From Pontibacillus chungwhensis BH030062 (lineage in GTDB: Bacteria; Bacillota; Bacilli; Bacillales; BH030062): 64,000 nt of DNA. Shown piece after piece: positions 1-9,011 of the stretch (its first letter is position 1; the number at the start of each line of letters is the position of its first letter). The translations under genes and the position numbers were made by a program. Where the stretch lies: positions 1-64,000 of the forward strand of contig NZ_AVBG01000007.1 in the NCBI RefSeq assembly GCF_000770675.1, read 5' to 3'. Below the pieces are notes generated by a model. The model had not been told where the DNA came from. It saw only the letters and a program-made list of their open reading frames with translations, and did not search any database.

Positions 1-448
1 ACTTTTTTCTCAACTAGAGCCGGTTTTCATCCTCTTGAGCCATTTGCACCCAACTTGAGCCGATTTCTTGGCTTCTTGAGTCAATTTTTGCTTAGCTTGT
101 GTCACTTTCTCTAAACTTGAGCCGGTTCCGCGGAGCTCGAGCCACTTCCGGGCGGGCTTGAGCCACTTCCGGGCCAACTTGAGTCGCTTTACACCTTCTT
201 GAGCCACCACCGCCCTTACTAGAGCCACTTTTTTCTCAACTAGAGCCGGTTTTCATCCTCTTGAGCCATTTGCACCCAACTTGAGCCGATTTCTTGGCTT
301 CTTGAGTCAATTTTTGCTTAGCTTGTGTCACTTTCTCTAAACTTGAGCCGGTTCCGCGGAGCTCGAGCCACTTCCGGGCGGGCTTGAGCCGGTTCCGGCC
401 CAGCTTGAGTCGCTTTACACCTTCTTAAGCCATTCTCCTCGCCCCAAA
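1..448. repeat. TTGAGCC minisatellite array, two 226-bp units
   Basis: Non-coding array of degenerate 20-21 bp units built on cTTGAGCCactt (variants GAGTC, GTGTC, TAGAGCC). A higher-order unit of 226 bp is seen twice: the sequence at 1 restarts almost unchanged at 227, and the second copy decays near 430. Unit spacings counted by eye are 20 or 21 bp, i.e. two helical turns. A 72-codon minus-strand reading frame across it is a by-product of the repeat and has no ribosome site. A related array lies at 57519-57860. Function unknown. Confidence 0.85.
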
Positions 449-478
449 CAAAAAACTGCCCAAACCAAGTTTGGGCAG
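446..478 (-). terminator. Terminator of the UPF0210/ACT operon
   Basis: Perfect 10-bp inverted repeat CTGCCCAAAC / GTTTGGGCAG with a 3-nt loop, followed in the minus direction by a T-rich run, just past the stop of the UPF0210 gene. Confidence 0.85.
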
Positions 479-494
479 TCCACCTAACAAACAT

Positions 495-1856
495 TTAATT
501 AATCAAAGCCTGCAACGGTGCAGGGATACGTCCGCCACGGTTCACGAAGCCTTCGCTGCTGTATGGATTGACGCCCATAACTGGAGCGCGGCCAAGGAGT
601 CCGCCGAATTCGATCATTTCGCCTTCTTCTCTTCCTGGAACCGGAATGACGCGTACGGCTGTTGTTTTCTTATTGATCATGCCGATTGCGGCTTCATCAG
701 CAATGATGCCAGATAATGTTGCAGGTGATGCGTCACCGGTTAGGGCGATCATATCAAGACCCACAGAACATACGCATGTCATCGCTTCAAGTTTTGACAG
801 GGAAAGGGACCCTTCTGTTACCCCTTCGATCATGCCTTCATCCTCACTCACCGGGATAAACGCACCGCTCAAGCCGCCAACGTACGAGCTCGCCATAGCC
901 CCGCCTTTTTTCACGGCGTCATTCATAAGAGCGAGCGCAGCGATTGTGCCGTGTGTTCCGACGCGTTCAAGTCCGATCTCTTCTAAAATACGGGCGACAC
1001 TGTCGTTTAGCGCATTCGTTGGTGCAAGGGATAGGTCAAGGATACCGAATGGAACGCCGATTCGTTCAGCTACCTGACGTCCAACGAGTTCACCAGCGCG
1101 AGTGATTTTGAAAACAGTATTTTTAATAACTTCAGATACTTCTCCAAGATCCGCTTCTGGGTAACGCTTGAGTGCGCTCAATACAACACCAGGCCCACTA
1201 ACCCCAACGTTCAGGACCGCTTCGCCTTCACCTGTTCCATGGAAAGCGCCGGCCATAAATGGGTTGTCTTCTACTGGATTACTGAAGATGACGAGCTTGG
1301 CACAAGCGATTCCGTTTTGATCCTTCGTTCGTTCTGCAGCGTCACTGATAACGTATCCCATTTGTTTGACTACGTCCATGTTGATTCCGGTGCGAGTGGT
1401 CGCTACAGATACAGAACCACACACGCGCTCAGTTACGCTTAGGGCTTCAGGAAGAGAGTCGATTAGAGTTTGATCGCCTTTTGTTACGCCTTTATGCGTA
1501 AGGGCGGAATAGCCTCCGATGAAATCAACGCCCAGGTCTTTTGCTGCTTGGTCTAATGATTTTGCGACTTCAACTGCTTCTGCGACCGTTGCATTACCGA
1601 GAATCTCAGATACAGGCGTAATCGAGATTCGCTTATTGATGATTGGTACGCCGTATTCTTTCTCAACCTGCTCTGCTACGGTCGTTAAGTCTTTTGCGTA
1701 GGTTGTGATTTTGTTGTAGACATTTTCTTTTAGCTTTTCAATATCTGAATCGGCGCAGTCGCGCAGGCTAATGCCGATTGTAACGGTACGGATATCAAGG
1801 TTCTCCATTTGGACCATACGTATGGTTTCTGTTATTTCATTAAATGCAATATTCAT
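495..1856 (-). CDS. UPF0210 / PFL family protein
   Basis: 453-residue soluble protein of the UPF0210 (DUF711) family, full length. The family resembles glycyl-radical enzyme folds in outline, but its reaction is not established, so no activity is assigned. The start ATG follows AAGGAGG at good spacing. It lies 12 bp downstream of a small ACT-domain gene, an arrangement conserved in many Firmicutes, and both sit behind a glycine riboswitch (2178-2312). The ACT partner and the riboswitch together suggest a link to glycine or one-carbon metabolism; this is inference. No membrane segment or signal peptide is visible. Confidence 0.9.
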   Translation of the reverse strand: MNIAFNEITETIRMVQMENLDIRTVTIGISLRDCADSDIEKLKENVYNKITTYAKDLTTVAEQVEKEYGVPIINKRISITPVSEILGNATVAEAVEVAKSLDQAAKDLGVDFIGGYSALTHKGVTKGDQTLIDSLPEALSVTERVCGSVSVATTRTGINMDVVKQMGYVISDAAERTKDQNGIACAKLVIFSNPVEDNPFMAGAFHGTGEGEAVLNVGVSGPGVVLSALKRYPEADLGEVSEVIKNTVFKITRAGELVGRQVAERIGVPFGILDLSLAPTNALNDSVARILEEIGLERVGTHGTIAALALMNDAVKKGGAMASSYVGGLSGAFIPVSEDEGMIEGVTEGSLSLSKLEAMTCVCSVGLDMIALTGDASPATLSGIIADEAAIGMINKKTTAVRVIPVPGREEGEMIEFGGLLGRAPVMGVNPYSSEGFVNRGGRIPAPLQALIN

Positions 1857-1868
1857 GGGGAGGCCTCC

Positions 1869-2144
1869 TTAAATGCGGTGCATCGACTGGAAGACTTCTT
1901 CTAGCTGCAGACTAATTTGCACGCCTAAGTTCTCGCCAGTTTCTTGTAGTACTTTTCTGATTTCATCTAAATCATGCGCTTCTTTCACATCGATAATCAT
2001 GATCATAGTGAAGTATTCTTCCACAATCGTTTGGCTGATATCGAGTACGTTTAATTTATATTCTGCGAGTACGTTTGTCACGTTCGCGATAATGCCGACT
2101 TGGTCTTTTCCGATGACGCTTACTACTGCTTTACGTTTTTCCAT
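1869..2144 (-). CDS. ACT-domain protein (UPF0237 type)
   Basis: 91-residue protein that is essentially one ACT domain, a small amino-acid-binding regulatory fold. The N-terminal strand (KAVVSVIGKDQVGIIANVTN) has the typical Gly-containing ligand loop at about residues 12-17. It is co-transcribed with the UPF0210 gene 12 bp downstream. The leader carries a glycine riboswitch, so glycine is a plausible ligand or metabolic signal for the pair; this is inferred from context. The start ATG is preceded by GAGGTGG. The length is normal for the family. Confidence 0.9.
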   Translation of the reverse strand: MEKRKAVVSVIGKDQVGIIANVTNVLAEYKLNVLDISQTIVEEYFTMIMIIDVKEAHDLDEIRKVLQETGENLGVQISLQLEEVFQSMHRI

Positions 2145-2177
2145 GATGATCCACCTCTGACTTTATTTTCTGTGAAC

Positions 2178-2312
2178 AAAAAAAGAGATCAGCTCTCGCC
2201 GATCTCAGACAAACGTACCCATACACGTATTCTGTATGTAAGTTCGTTCCTGTCCGGTTGCCTGAGATCATGAACCCTTCGGCGTCGCTTTAAAAGCGAT
2301 CTCTCCAGGATT
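2178..2312 (-). promoter_or_regulatory. Glycine riboswitch with intrinsic terminator
   Basis: Read on the minus strand this leader contains the glycine aptamer landmarks in order: GGAGAGATC, then GCCGAAGGG, then GATCTCAGGCAA, then GGACAG. GAGATC and GATCTC form the closing pairing. After it comes a second imperfect hairpin (AACG...CGTT enclosing ATACA...TGTAT), which looks like the ghost aptamer of a singlet type. It ends with a terminator: GAGATCGGC / GCTGATCTC and seven T. The aptamer segment GATCTCAG is also perfectly complementary to CTGAGATC at the foot of the terminator. That predicts an antiterminator without ligand and termination with glycine (an OFF switch). Confidence 0.85.
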
Positions 2313-2371
2313 GGCTCCAGTTATAGTGTTACCCATAACCTTCACAGCCACTATTCTTTTGAATAAATGTA

Positions 2372-2400
2372 ATGGTACCAATATGCGTATCGTTGGTCAA
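2372..2400 (-). promoter_or_regulatory. Sigma-A-type promoter for the riboswitch leader
   Basis: TTGACC, a 17-bp spacer and TACCAT on the minus strand, placed so that transcription starts about 50 bp before the aptamer and inside the short gap after the potassium channel gene. The -35 element matches 5 of 6 and the -10 element 4 of 6 consensus bases. Confidence 0.55.
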
Positions 2401-2414
2401 GGACTATGTTTCAC

Positions 2415-3740
2415 TTACCCCGTTAGCACATCTTCTTTCGGGTATTTCACCCGGTCAATCCGGTGTTTGGCAAAAGCGAATGCGAAGGTAAGCGGACCTA
2501 GTTTTCCAACGAGCATCGTTAAGATAATCGTTATTTTGCCAATGATCGTCAAGCTACCGGTTAAGCCCATCGACAAGCCAACTGTCCCAAAGGCAGAGAC
2601 GCCTTCAAATACAATATCTAAAAATGGGGCGTCTTCGGTTAAATTGAGTATGAATATGGCGACCAGGACCACGAGTACACTCCCCATCGCAAGAGACAAG
2701 GCTCTTAGTACTAATGAATAAGGAAGGCTCCGCTTAAACGTCACGACTTCCTCTCTCTGTTTATAAAACGTAAACGTGGCTAGCACAATTAAAATTGCAG
2801 TTGTTAACTTAATACCACCTGCCGTCGAGGCGCTTCCTCCGCCAATAAACATCAAGATTATCATATAAAAAAGAGACGCGTGCTCCATTGAGCCAATGTC
2901 TAGTGTGTTAAACCCTGCCGTCCTCGGGGTTACCGCCTGAAAATAAGCCGATTGAATCTGATCTGGTGTCGACATCGATGCCAATGTGTTAGGGTTGTTG
3001 TATTCAAGGACAAAAATCATAAGAAAGCTAAAGATATTAATCGCAAGCGTACCTATAATCATGAGCTTAGAATGTAAGGATACCTGGCGAAATTCTTTAC
3101 TTTGCCACATATCGAACACGACGGTAAACCCAATTCCCCCAATGATAAATAAAATGGTAATAACGATGTTTATGACAGGATCCCCTACATAGCCAGATAA
3201 ACTATCGGACCATATCGAGAAACCGGCATTATTAAACGCTGATATCGCATGGAAGACACTTGCATAGAGCCCTTGCCCCCACCCGAGTTCTGGTACCCAA
3301 ACAAGTGAGAGGAACACAATAGCCATCGCTTCCATGATCAAACTGAAAATTAACAATCGCTTAGCCAAAGCGATGACGCCACCAATTGTATTTTGATTTA
3401 GTGCTTGTTTGATTAATAAACGCTCGCGAATGCCGATCTTTCTCCCCAAAGCAAGGTAAATGAGGACCGCGAACGTCATAATTCCTAACCCGCCGAGCTG
3501 AATTAACATCATAATGACGATTTCCCCGAAATACGTAAAAGCTGTACCTGTATCAACTACCACAAGTCCTGTAACAGTCATGGCTGATGTAGATGTGAAA
3601 AGAGCGTCAATAAAGGAAATTCCATCTGTTGTCGAAATCGGCAGAAGAAGAATCAAAGTTCCTAATAGAATAAGGCTAAGAAATGTTGTGATTAAAATCT
3701 GGGGCGGATTCCACTCCATTCGCTTCTCTCTTCGTTTCAT
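2415..3740 (-). CDS. Ktr/Trk-type potassium uptake channel subunit (KtrB/KtrD family)
   Basis: About 441 residues, normal for KtrB/KtrD, with roughly eight membrane helices and four pore loops. The pore loops are recognisable from their conserved glycines: TVTGL near residue 60, NNAGF near 175, RTAGF near 275 and GTVGL near 390. Such subunits take up K+ (with Na+ coupling) when gated by a cytoplasmic RCK subunit (KtrA or KtrC). No RCK gene is in this window, so it must be encoded elsewhere. The ATG at 3740 is preferred over an upstream GTG because GGAGG sits 6 nt before it. KtrB cannot be separated from KtrD by eye. K+ uptake fits a salt-adapted host. Confidence 0.9.
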   Translation of the reverse strand: MKRREKRMEWNPPQILITTFLSLILLGTLILLLPISTTDGISFIDALFTSTSAMTVTGLVVVDTGTAFTYFGEIVIMMLIQLGGLGIMTFAVLIYLALGRKIGIRERLLIKQALNQNTIGGVIALAKRLLIFSLIMEAMAIVFLSLVWVPELGWGQGLYASVFHAISAFNNAGFSIWSDSLSGYVGDPVINIVITILFIIGGIGFTVVFDMWQSKEFRQVSLHSKLMIIGTLAINIFSFLMIFVLEYNNPNTLASMSTPDQIQSAYFQAVTPRTAGFNTLDIGSMEHASLFYMIILMFIGGGSASTAGGIKLTTAILIVLATFTFYKQREEVVTFKRSLPYSLVLRALSLAMGSVLVVLVAIFILNLTEDAPFLDIVFEGVSAFGTVGLSMGLTGSLTIIGKITIILTMLVGKLGPLTFAFAFAKHRIDRVKYPKEDVLTG

Positions 3741-3849
3741 CCTCACCCTCCCCTTCCCAAAAAACCATTATAAAAAATTCTATATAGTATACCTTATTTA
3801 ACTCCTGCTCCCCCAAAAAAGCAACCCCTATAAAACTCTTTCTCACTAT

Positions 3850-3920
3850 AAAGCACGGACGCGTGTCAGACACTCTTTATCGCTCTAAAGCACTTCCGTG
3901 TGCCTGACACCCTTTCACAC
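3850..3920. repeat. GTGTCTGGCAC dispersed repeat, locus 1
   Basis: Intergenic pair of GTGTC(A/T)GACAC-like cores in opposite orientation (GTGTCAGACAC and GTGCCTGACAC). One of eight such loci in the window; see the note on the family. Confidence 0.75.
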
Positions 3921-3948
3921 TTCGCATCACTAAAGTTATGTAGTTATA

Positions 3949-3984
3949 AAAAACGTGAGCGCTGTTACTTGGCGCTCACGTTTT
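3949..3984 (-). terminator. Terminator of the SDR gene
   Basis: Inverted repeat AAACGTGAGCGC / GCGCTCACGTTT with flanking A and T runs immediately after the SDR stop codon. Confidence 0.85.
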
Positions 3985-3996
3985 CTTTCATTTCAT

Positions 3997-4749
3997 TTAC
4001 GATTTCGTATTAGTAAAGCCACCATCAATGCGAATAACATCCCCATTAATATATTGAGCTTTAGATGTTAGTAAAAACGCCACGGTTTCTGCTACTTCTT
4101 CTGGTGTGCCTAGACGTTTTTGCGGGATGCCATTTTCGGCACTTTCTTTCATGTTCGGGTTATTCTCAAAGAATTCTTTTACCATTGGTGTTTCAGTTGG
4201 GCCTGGGGCAATCGCATTTACACGAAGGCCGTCTTTTGCGTATTCGGCTACTAAACTTTTCGTTAAGCCGATCATGGCGTGTTTTGTTGCGGAATAAGTC
4301 ACAACGGAATCTTGTCCAATCACACCTGCACTTGAGGATGTATTCACAATCGCGCCTCCACCATTTTTGACCATTACTTCAGCTACGTATCGAACGCCAT
4401 ATAATGCACCCATTAAGTTAATGTCTACAATCTTTTCGATTTCGCTTACTTCTGTATCTAAGAAATAGCCACCACTGCCTGAGATACCAGCATTATTAAA
4501 GAAATAATCAATAGTACCAAAGTGATTGACCGTCTCATCTACATAATTCTTTACTTCATCAGGTTTTGAGACGTCTGCCTTAATAAAAATCGCGTCAACA
4601 CCAGCTTCTTTTAACTGCTTGACTGTTTCATTACCGCCCTCTTCATCTATATCTACAACAGAGATATTCACATCTTCTTCTGCGAGGCGTAATGCTGTAG
4701 AGCGACCTAACCCACTACCTGCACCTGTAATTACTGCAACTTTACTCAT
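3997..4749 (-). CDS. Short-chain dehydrogenase/reductase (SDR)
   Basis: 250-residue classical SDR. The N-terminus carries the NAD(P)-binding TGAGSGLG motif, then an Asp near residue 37 (VVDIDEE) that favours NAD, the NNAG motif, an active-site Ser in NTSSSAG and the catalytic YSATK. The C-terminal IDGG motif is present. The substrate cannot be read from the sequence; glucose- or acetoin-type dehydrogenases of this family are similar. The start is placed at the ATG 9 nt after AAGGAGG, giving the family's usual N-terminus; a longer open frame reaching 4875 lacks any ribosome site. It appears monocistronic. Confidence 0.9.
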   Translation of the reverse strand: MSKVAVITGAGSGLGRSTALRLAEEDVNISVVDIDEEGGNETVKQLKEAGVDAIFIKADVSKPDEVKNYVDETVNHFGTIDYFFNNAGISGSGGYFLDTEVSEIEKIVDINLMGALYGVRYVAEVMVKNGGGAIVNTSSSAGVIGQDSVVTYSATKHAMIGLTKSLVAEYAKDGLRVNAIAPGPTETPMVKEFFENNPNMKESAENGIPQKRLGTPEEVAETVAFLLTSKAQYINGDVIRIDGGFTNTKS

Positions 4750-4839
4750 CTCTAAAACCTCCTTAAGTAGTATCACATCATTACACTTTCCCAAAAGACC
4801 TAATACTATAAACCTGGCAACATTACCCAACCTTTCGCA

Positions 4840-4914
4840 CTCTAAAGTAAAGACGCGTGCCAGACACCCTTTCACGCTCTAAAGCACTACCAGGTGTCTG
4901 GCACCCTTCACTTC
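4840..4914. repeat. GTGTCTGGCAC dispersed repeat, locus 2
   Basis: Two opposed cores, GTGCCAGACACCC and GGTGTCTGGCACCC, separated by about 30 bp in the gap between the SDR gene and the glucosidase terminator. Confidence 0.8.
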
Positions 4915-4924
4915 TCTAAAGCAT

Positions 4925-4961
4925 AAAAAAGCAAGTAGCTGGTACCAGCTACTTGCTTTTT
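4925..4961 (-). terminator. Terminator of the maltodextrin operon
   Basis: Perfect 18-bp inverted repeat (AAAAGCAAGTAGCTGGTA and its complement) ending in a T run, 7 bp after the glucosidase stop codon. Confidence 0.9.
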
Positions 4962-4967
4962 GAGCCT

Positions 4968-6671
4968 CTATTTTTGGTGGTAAACGACGGCTTCGTACGG
5001 GCGAAGGGTGATGCCTTCTTTAGATGCGTCAGGTGACTCGTTGTAGTTGTGAATCATAACGGAAGCTCCATCAAAGCTTACGTCTTCTGGCCATGGACGT
5101 TTAATGGTTTCTCCTGTCCAGTTCGTTACTACAACTAGCGTTTCTCCTTCATGTTCACGCTTATAGGCATACACTTCTTCATCTTCTGGCCAAATGAGGG
5201 TGTGATCGCCGTTCACAATGACCTCATGTTCTTTTCGAAGAGCGATTAGCTTCTTATAGTAATGAAAGATCGAATCTGGGTTCTCGCGCTCTTTCTCAAC
5301 ATTAATCTGGTCGTAATTCGGATTGACTTTCAGCCAAGGAGTACCTGATGTGAATCCGGCGTTCTCAGAAGCATCCCACTGCATCGGTGTGCGGGCATTG
5401 TCACGGCCTTTTTCATGGATGGCTTTTAAGATTTTGTCAGGGTCATGCCCTTTTTCAACGACCATATCCTGCCACAGGTTACGGATCTCAACGTCTTCAT
5501 AATCATCGATGGACGGGAAGTGCACGTTTGTCATTCCAATTTCCTGACCCTGGTATACATATGGCGTGCCTTGCATCATATGAAGCCAGGTCGCGAGCAT
5601 TTTGGCGCTTTCAGAATGGTACTCTCCATCATCACCGAAGCGAGAAACCGAACGAGGCTGGTCATGGTTCTCAAGGTAAAGAGAGTTCCACCCCTTATTA
5701 AAGAGCTCAACCTGCCATTTTGACATAATCTCTTTTAACTCAGTGAGCTTCCAGTCTTTTTCTTCCCATTTCCCCATCTGACCACCAGGCTGCGCATCAA
5801 CATCCATGTGCTGGAACTGGAATAACATCGATAGTACGCCTGAATCTTCATTCGTAAACTGCTTTCCTTCCTCAGGCGTTACAAATCCAGTTTCTCCAAC
5901 GGTCAGAATATCGTAATGGTCAAGCACTTCTTCTTTCATCTCCTGCATAAATTCCATGAAACGAGGGCCGTTTGCGAAATAGTCGCTGCCCCACTGGAAT
6001 TCATCATCAGGCTTCGTGACTGGCGCATCCGGTAGCCCTTCCACTTTTGAAATTAAGTTAATGACGTCCATGCGGAAACCATCGACACCGCGATCTAGCC
6101 ACCAGCGCATCATTTCGTACACTTTCTGACGCACGTCCGGATTCTCCCAGTTCAAGTCTGGCTGCTTCTTCGTAAATAAATGAAGATAGTACTCTCCCGT
6201 TGGCTCATGATACTCCCACGCTGAACCGCTGAAGAAAGATAGCCAGTTGTTTGGCTCTTTCCCCTCTTCATTAGGTGGGCGCCAAATATAAAAGTCGCGA
6301 TATGGGTTGTCTTTAGACTTCTTCGCCTCCTGGAACCAAGGATGTTCATCAGACGTGTGATTGACGACAAGGTCCATCACAAGCTTAAGCCCTTTCTCGT
6401 GCATCGTTGTAATTAACCGATCCCACGTTTCAAGGTCACCGAACTCTGTCATAATGTCCTGATAATCACTAATATCATAGCCGTTATCATCATTAGGGGA
6501 CTTATAGATCGGTGAGAGCCAGATGACATCAATCCCAAGCTCAACAAGATAGTCAAGCTTTTCGATAATGCCTTCTAAATCTCCAATACCATCGCCGTTG
6601 CTGTCATTAAAGCTTCTCGGATAAATTTGATAGACGACCGAGTTCTTCCACCATTGCGTTGATTGTTCCAT
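4968..6671 (-). CDS. malL: GH13 oligo-1,6-glucosidase / alpha-glucosidase
   Basis: 567-residue cytoplasmic GH13 enzyme without a signal peptide, releasing glucose from imported malto- or isomalto-oligosaccharides. The catalytic triad is visible: Asp202 in GFRMDV, Glu260 in VGETG and Asp337 in ENHDQPR. The residue after the nucleophile is Val, the usual choice in alpha-1,6-active members, whereas alpha-1,4 enzymes tend to have Ala or Thr. It is the last gene of the operon behind the MalG-type permease (18 bp gap), with GGGGGA before its ATG. Length and domain order are normal. Trehalose-6-phosphate hydrolase is a relative but is less likely next to a sugar ABC importer. Confidence 0.92.
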   Translation of the reverse strand: MEQSTQWWKNSVVYQIYPRSFNDSNGDGIGDLEGIIEKLDYLVELGIDVIWLSPIYKSPNDDNGYDISDYQDIMTEFGDLETWDRLITTMHEKGLKLVMDLVVNHTSDEHPWFQEAKKSKDNPYRDFYIWRPPNEEGKEPNNWLSFFSGSAWEYHEPTGEYYLHLFTKKQPDLNWENPDVRQKVYEMMRWWLDRGVDGFRMDVINLISKVEGLPDAPVTKPDDEFQWGSDYFANGPRFMEFMQEMKEEVLDHYDILTVGETGFVTPEEGKQFTNEDSGVLSMLFQFQHMDVDAQPGGQMGKWEEKDWKLTELKEIMSKWQVELFNKGWNSLYLENHDQPRSVSRFGDDGEYHSESAKMLATWLHMMQGTPYVYQGQEIGMTNVHFPSIDDYEDVEIRNLWQDMVVEKGHDPDKILKAIHEKGRDNARTPMQWDASENAGFTSGTPWLKVNPNYDQINVEKERENPDSIFHYYKKLIALRKEHEVIVNGDHTLIWPEDEEVYAYKREHEGETLVVVTNWTGETIKRPWPEDVSFDGASVMIHNYNESPDASKEGITLRPYEAVVYHQK

Positions 6672-6689
6672 TTCTTAAATCCCCCTCGT

Positions 6690-7517
6690 TTATTCTTTTA
6701 CAGCACCTGAAGTCAGACCAGATACGATTCGACGCTGGAATAACAGCACCATAATGACAAGTGGCACGGTTACAATAACCGTTGCCGCAGTGATCTCTCC
6801 CCAAGGAATCGTGTACTGTCCCTGGAACATGCCAATACCAACCGGCACCGTCTTATGACTTTCCGCTGTATTAATCGTTAAAGCAAATAGAAACTCATTC
6901 CATGCTGCTATGAACACTAAGATTGCTGTCGTAAAAATTCCCGGCACAGCAAGTGGCAAAATAATCTTGAAATACGTCTGCATCATAGACGCACCGTCCA
7001 TTTTCGCTGACTCTTCTAAATCGAACGGGATCTTACGGAAAAACGTAACGAGTAACCAGATCGATAAAGGTAGTGCAAATGTCGTATATGGGATAATTAA
7101 CCCGAGATAACTATTCGTTAAACCCAAATTCTTCATAAAAATATAGATCGGTGAAATCGTTGCAATTTGCGGAAACATAGAAACGGATAACACGACGCCT
7201 AGAATTACGGTTTTCCCAGGGAATTCAAGACGGGCTATCGCATAAGCTGCAAAAGCCGCTACAAAAACGGTATAAACCGTTGTAATCGTCGCTACGACAG
7301 TACTATTCCATAGGTACTTCAAAAATGGATAATTCACAAAGACAGACACATAGTTCTCAACTGTTGGATTGTTTGTAAACCAATTAAATGCTTCATCACC
7401 AAACAATTCAGCTACCGGCTTGACGGAGCTCAATAAGATCCACAGAAACGGGAACATGATGATGAATATAAACACCGCTAAGAATAGGTAGAAGCCTACC
7501 CCTGCTTTTTTCTGCAT
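6690..7517 (-). CDS. Carbohydrate ABC transporter permease, MalG type
   Basis: 275-residue inner-membrane permease with six predicted helices. The cytoplasmic EAA loop (EESAKMDGASMMQTYFKIIL) that docks on the ATPase is clear near residues 160-180. AAGGAGTG lies before the ATG, and the gene begins 12 bp after the MalF-type gene ends. It forms the transport channel with that protein. No ATPase gene is in the operon, so a shared MsmX-type ATPase encoded elsewhere is expected, as known for Bacillus sugar importers. The substrate is inferred as malto-oligosaccharides from the adjacent glucosidase. Confidence 0.92.
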   Translation of the reverse strand: MQKKAGVGFYLFLAVFIFIIMFPFLWILLSSVKPVAELFGDEAFNWFTNNPTVENYVSVFVNYPFLKYLWNSTVVATITTVYTVFVAAFAAYAIARLEFPGKTVILGVVLSVSMFPQIATISPIYIFMKNLGLTNSYLGLIIPYTTFALPLSIWLLVTFFRKIPFDLEESAKMDGASMMQTYFKIILPLAVPGIFTTAILVFIAAWNEFLFALTINTAESHKTVPVGIGMFQGQYTIPWGEITAATVIVTVPLVIMVLLFQRRIVSGLTSGAVKE

Positions 7518-7529
7518 CTAGATCACTCC

Positions 7530-8876
7530 TTATTTTTTCGCTCCGTCTCCAAGTAAGTCTGAGCCTAAGAATTTAATGTAAATCATTGAGATAATCGCTA
7601 CACAGATAAACACGATAACCGCAAGCGCCGAACCTTCTCCAAAGTTCGTTTGCCCAAACATAACTTTATAAGAAAACAGCGAGATTGTTTCAGTTGCGTT
7701 CGCTGGCCCACCGCCTGTTAACACGTAAATTAAATCAAACACACGGAAGGCATCGAGTGTACGGAACAACAAGGCAACAAGAAGACTCGATTTAAGAAGC
7801 GGAAGAGTAATTTGGGTGAACTGCTTCCATTTGCTTGCTCCATCAATTGAAGAAGCCTCATACAATGAACTCGGAATCGTCTGCAACCCTGCTAGTAAAA
7901 GAAGAGCCATATACGGGGTTGTTTTCCATACGTCTGTTAAAATAACCGCTGCCATCGAGCCAAATGGAGTGGTGAGAAGGGTACTCATTTGATCGATAAT
8001 GCCTATATCAGCAAAGAATTTGGCAATGATCCCGTTCTGACCATCATACAGAAAGCTCCACATTTTAGCAGATACAGCCGTTGGAATCGCCCATGGTATT
8101 AAGATAGCAGCCCGCACCATACCGCGACCGAAGAACGCTTTATTAATAAGGAGCGCGATTGCCATACCAAGAACAAGCTCGAGTCCTACTGAGATGACTG
8201 TGAAGACCCCCGTATTCATAAGGGAAACCCACATTCTCTTCTCCGTTAAGCTATTCTTATAGTGGTCTAGCCCTATAAAGTTTGACTCGACGACCGTTTG
8301 GAGTAAGGCGTTTGAGAGACCGGTTAGCTTGTCTCCCTGTTGAAGCACTCCCTCCGCTTGCAGCGTGTTTAACTCTTCATTAATGGATTCGAACTCTTCA
8401 TCAAACTCTTCACCAAATGATCGGTCAATTTCAACAAACTTAAGATCCTCACTCGGAACTTCGAAGTTAAAGAGGAGTTCGTCTACTTCCTCATAAGGTC
8501 CAGCCACGCCGTCCTGTTCTCGTAACTTCTCATCAAACTCCGTTAATTCTTCCTTCATATCTTGGAGCTGACCTTGAACCTCTGGTGGTGCATCATCGAT
8601 CTCTTGGTCGAGCGCTGTGACTAAGAATGGTTGATTATTTAAGTATCGCTCAAGGTCGAGGGTATAATCTAAATGAATACTAGACTTGGTGGGTTCATTT
8701 AATCTGTAGTCAAATAAACTAAAATAAAAAGATTGCAAAACTGGCCAAATGGCAATCACCAAAATGAGGATTAACGATGGAGCAACTAAAAGAAAACCAG
8801 TTCTTCTCTCTTTCTTCTTTGCATCATTTACCTTTGTGGTGACGTCTTGCTTTGAACTCTTCAGCCGAGTCGACAC
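7530..8876 (-). CDS. Carbohydrate ABC transporter permease, MalF type, with large extracytoplasmic insert
   Basis: 448-residue permease starting at GTG (GGAGGAGG upstream). The first helix lies at about residues 27-50. A strongly acidic, partly helical insert of about 140 residues follows (about 58-195), then the five-helix core with the EAA loop (EASSIDGASKWKQFTQITLP). The insert is on the outer face and is much longer than in typical Firmicutes sugar permeases, which are near 290-310 residues. It recalls in position the P2 loop of enterobacterial MalF, which contacts the binding protein. It works with the MalG-type permease and the lipoprotein encoded on either side. Confidence 0.9.
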   Translation of the reverse strand: MSTRLKSSKQDVTTKVNDAKKKERRTGFLLVAPSLILILVIAIWPVLQSFYFSLFDYRLNEPTKSSIHLDYTLDLERYLNNQPFLVTALDQEIDDAPPEVQGQLQDMKEELTEFDEKLREQDGVAGPYEEVDELLFNFEVPSEDLKFVEIDRSFGEEFDEEFESINEELNTLQAEGVLQQGDKLTGLSNALLQTVVESNFIGLDHYKNSLTEKRMWVSLMNTGVFTVISVGLELVLGMAIALLINKAFFGRGMVRAAILIPWAIPTAVSAKMWSFLYDGQNGIIAKFFADIGIIDQMSTLLTTPFGSMAAVILTDVWKTTPYMALLLLAGLQTIPSSLYEASSIDGASKWKQFTQITLPLLKSSLLVALLFRTLDAFRVFDLIYVLTGGGPANATETISLFSYKVMFGQTNFGEGSALAVIVFICVAIISMIYIKFLGSDLLGDGAKK

Positions 8877-8921
8877 GACAACCTCCTCCTTTATTGCCCT
8901 AAAGGGTCAAAAGAGTAGAAA

Positions 8922-8988
8922 AAGGGCACTCCTCTCCCCACGATATAAACGAATGTCATTTATAAAGTTGGAAAAAAGAGTCGCCCTT
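8922..8988 (-). promoter_or_regulatory. Intercistronic hairpin between binding-protein and permease genes
   Basis: On the minus strand AAGGGCGACTC and GAGTGCCCTT form a stem in the 135-bp gap after the solute-binding protein gene, followed by a weak T-rich stretch. Such stems commonly raise binding-protein mRNA relative to the permeases by partial termination or 3'-end protection; that role is inferred. Confidence 0.5.
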
Positions 8989-9011
8989 ATCTTCATCTCT
9001 CTAAAAAGAAC

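Noticed and set aside
10-228. 72-codon minus-strand frame rich in KWLK/ARKW units
   Set aside because: It is the translation of the 21-bp TTGAGCC repeats (7 codons per unit), has no ribosome site and does not extend through the second unit.
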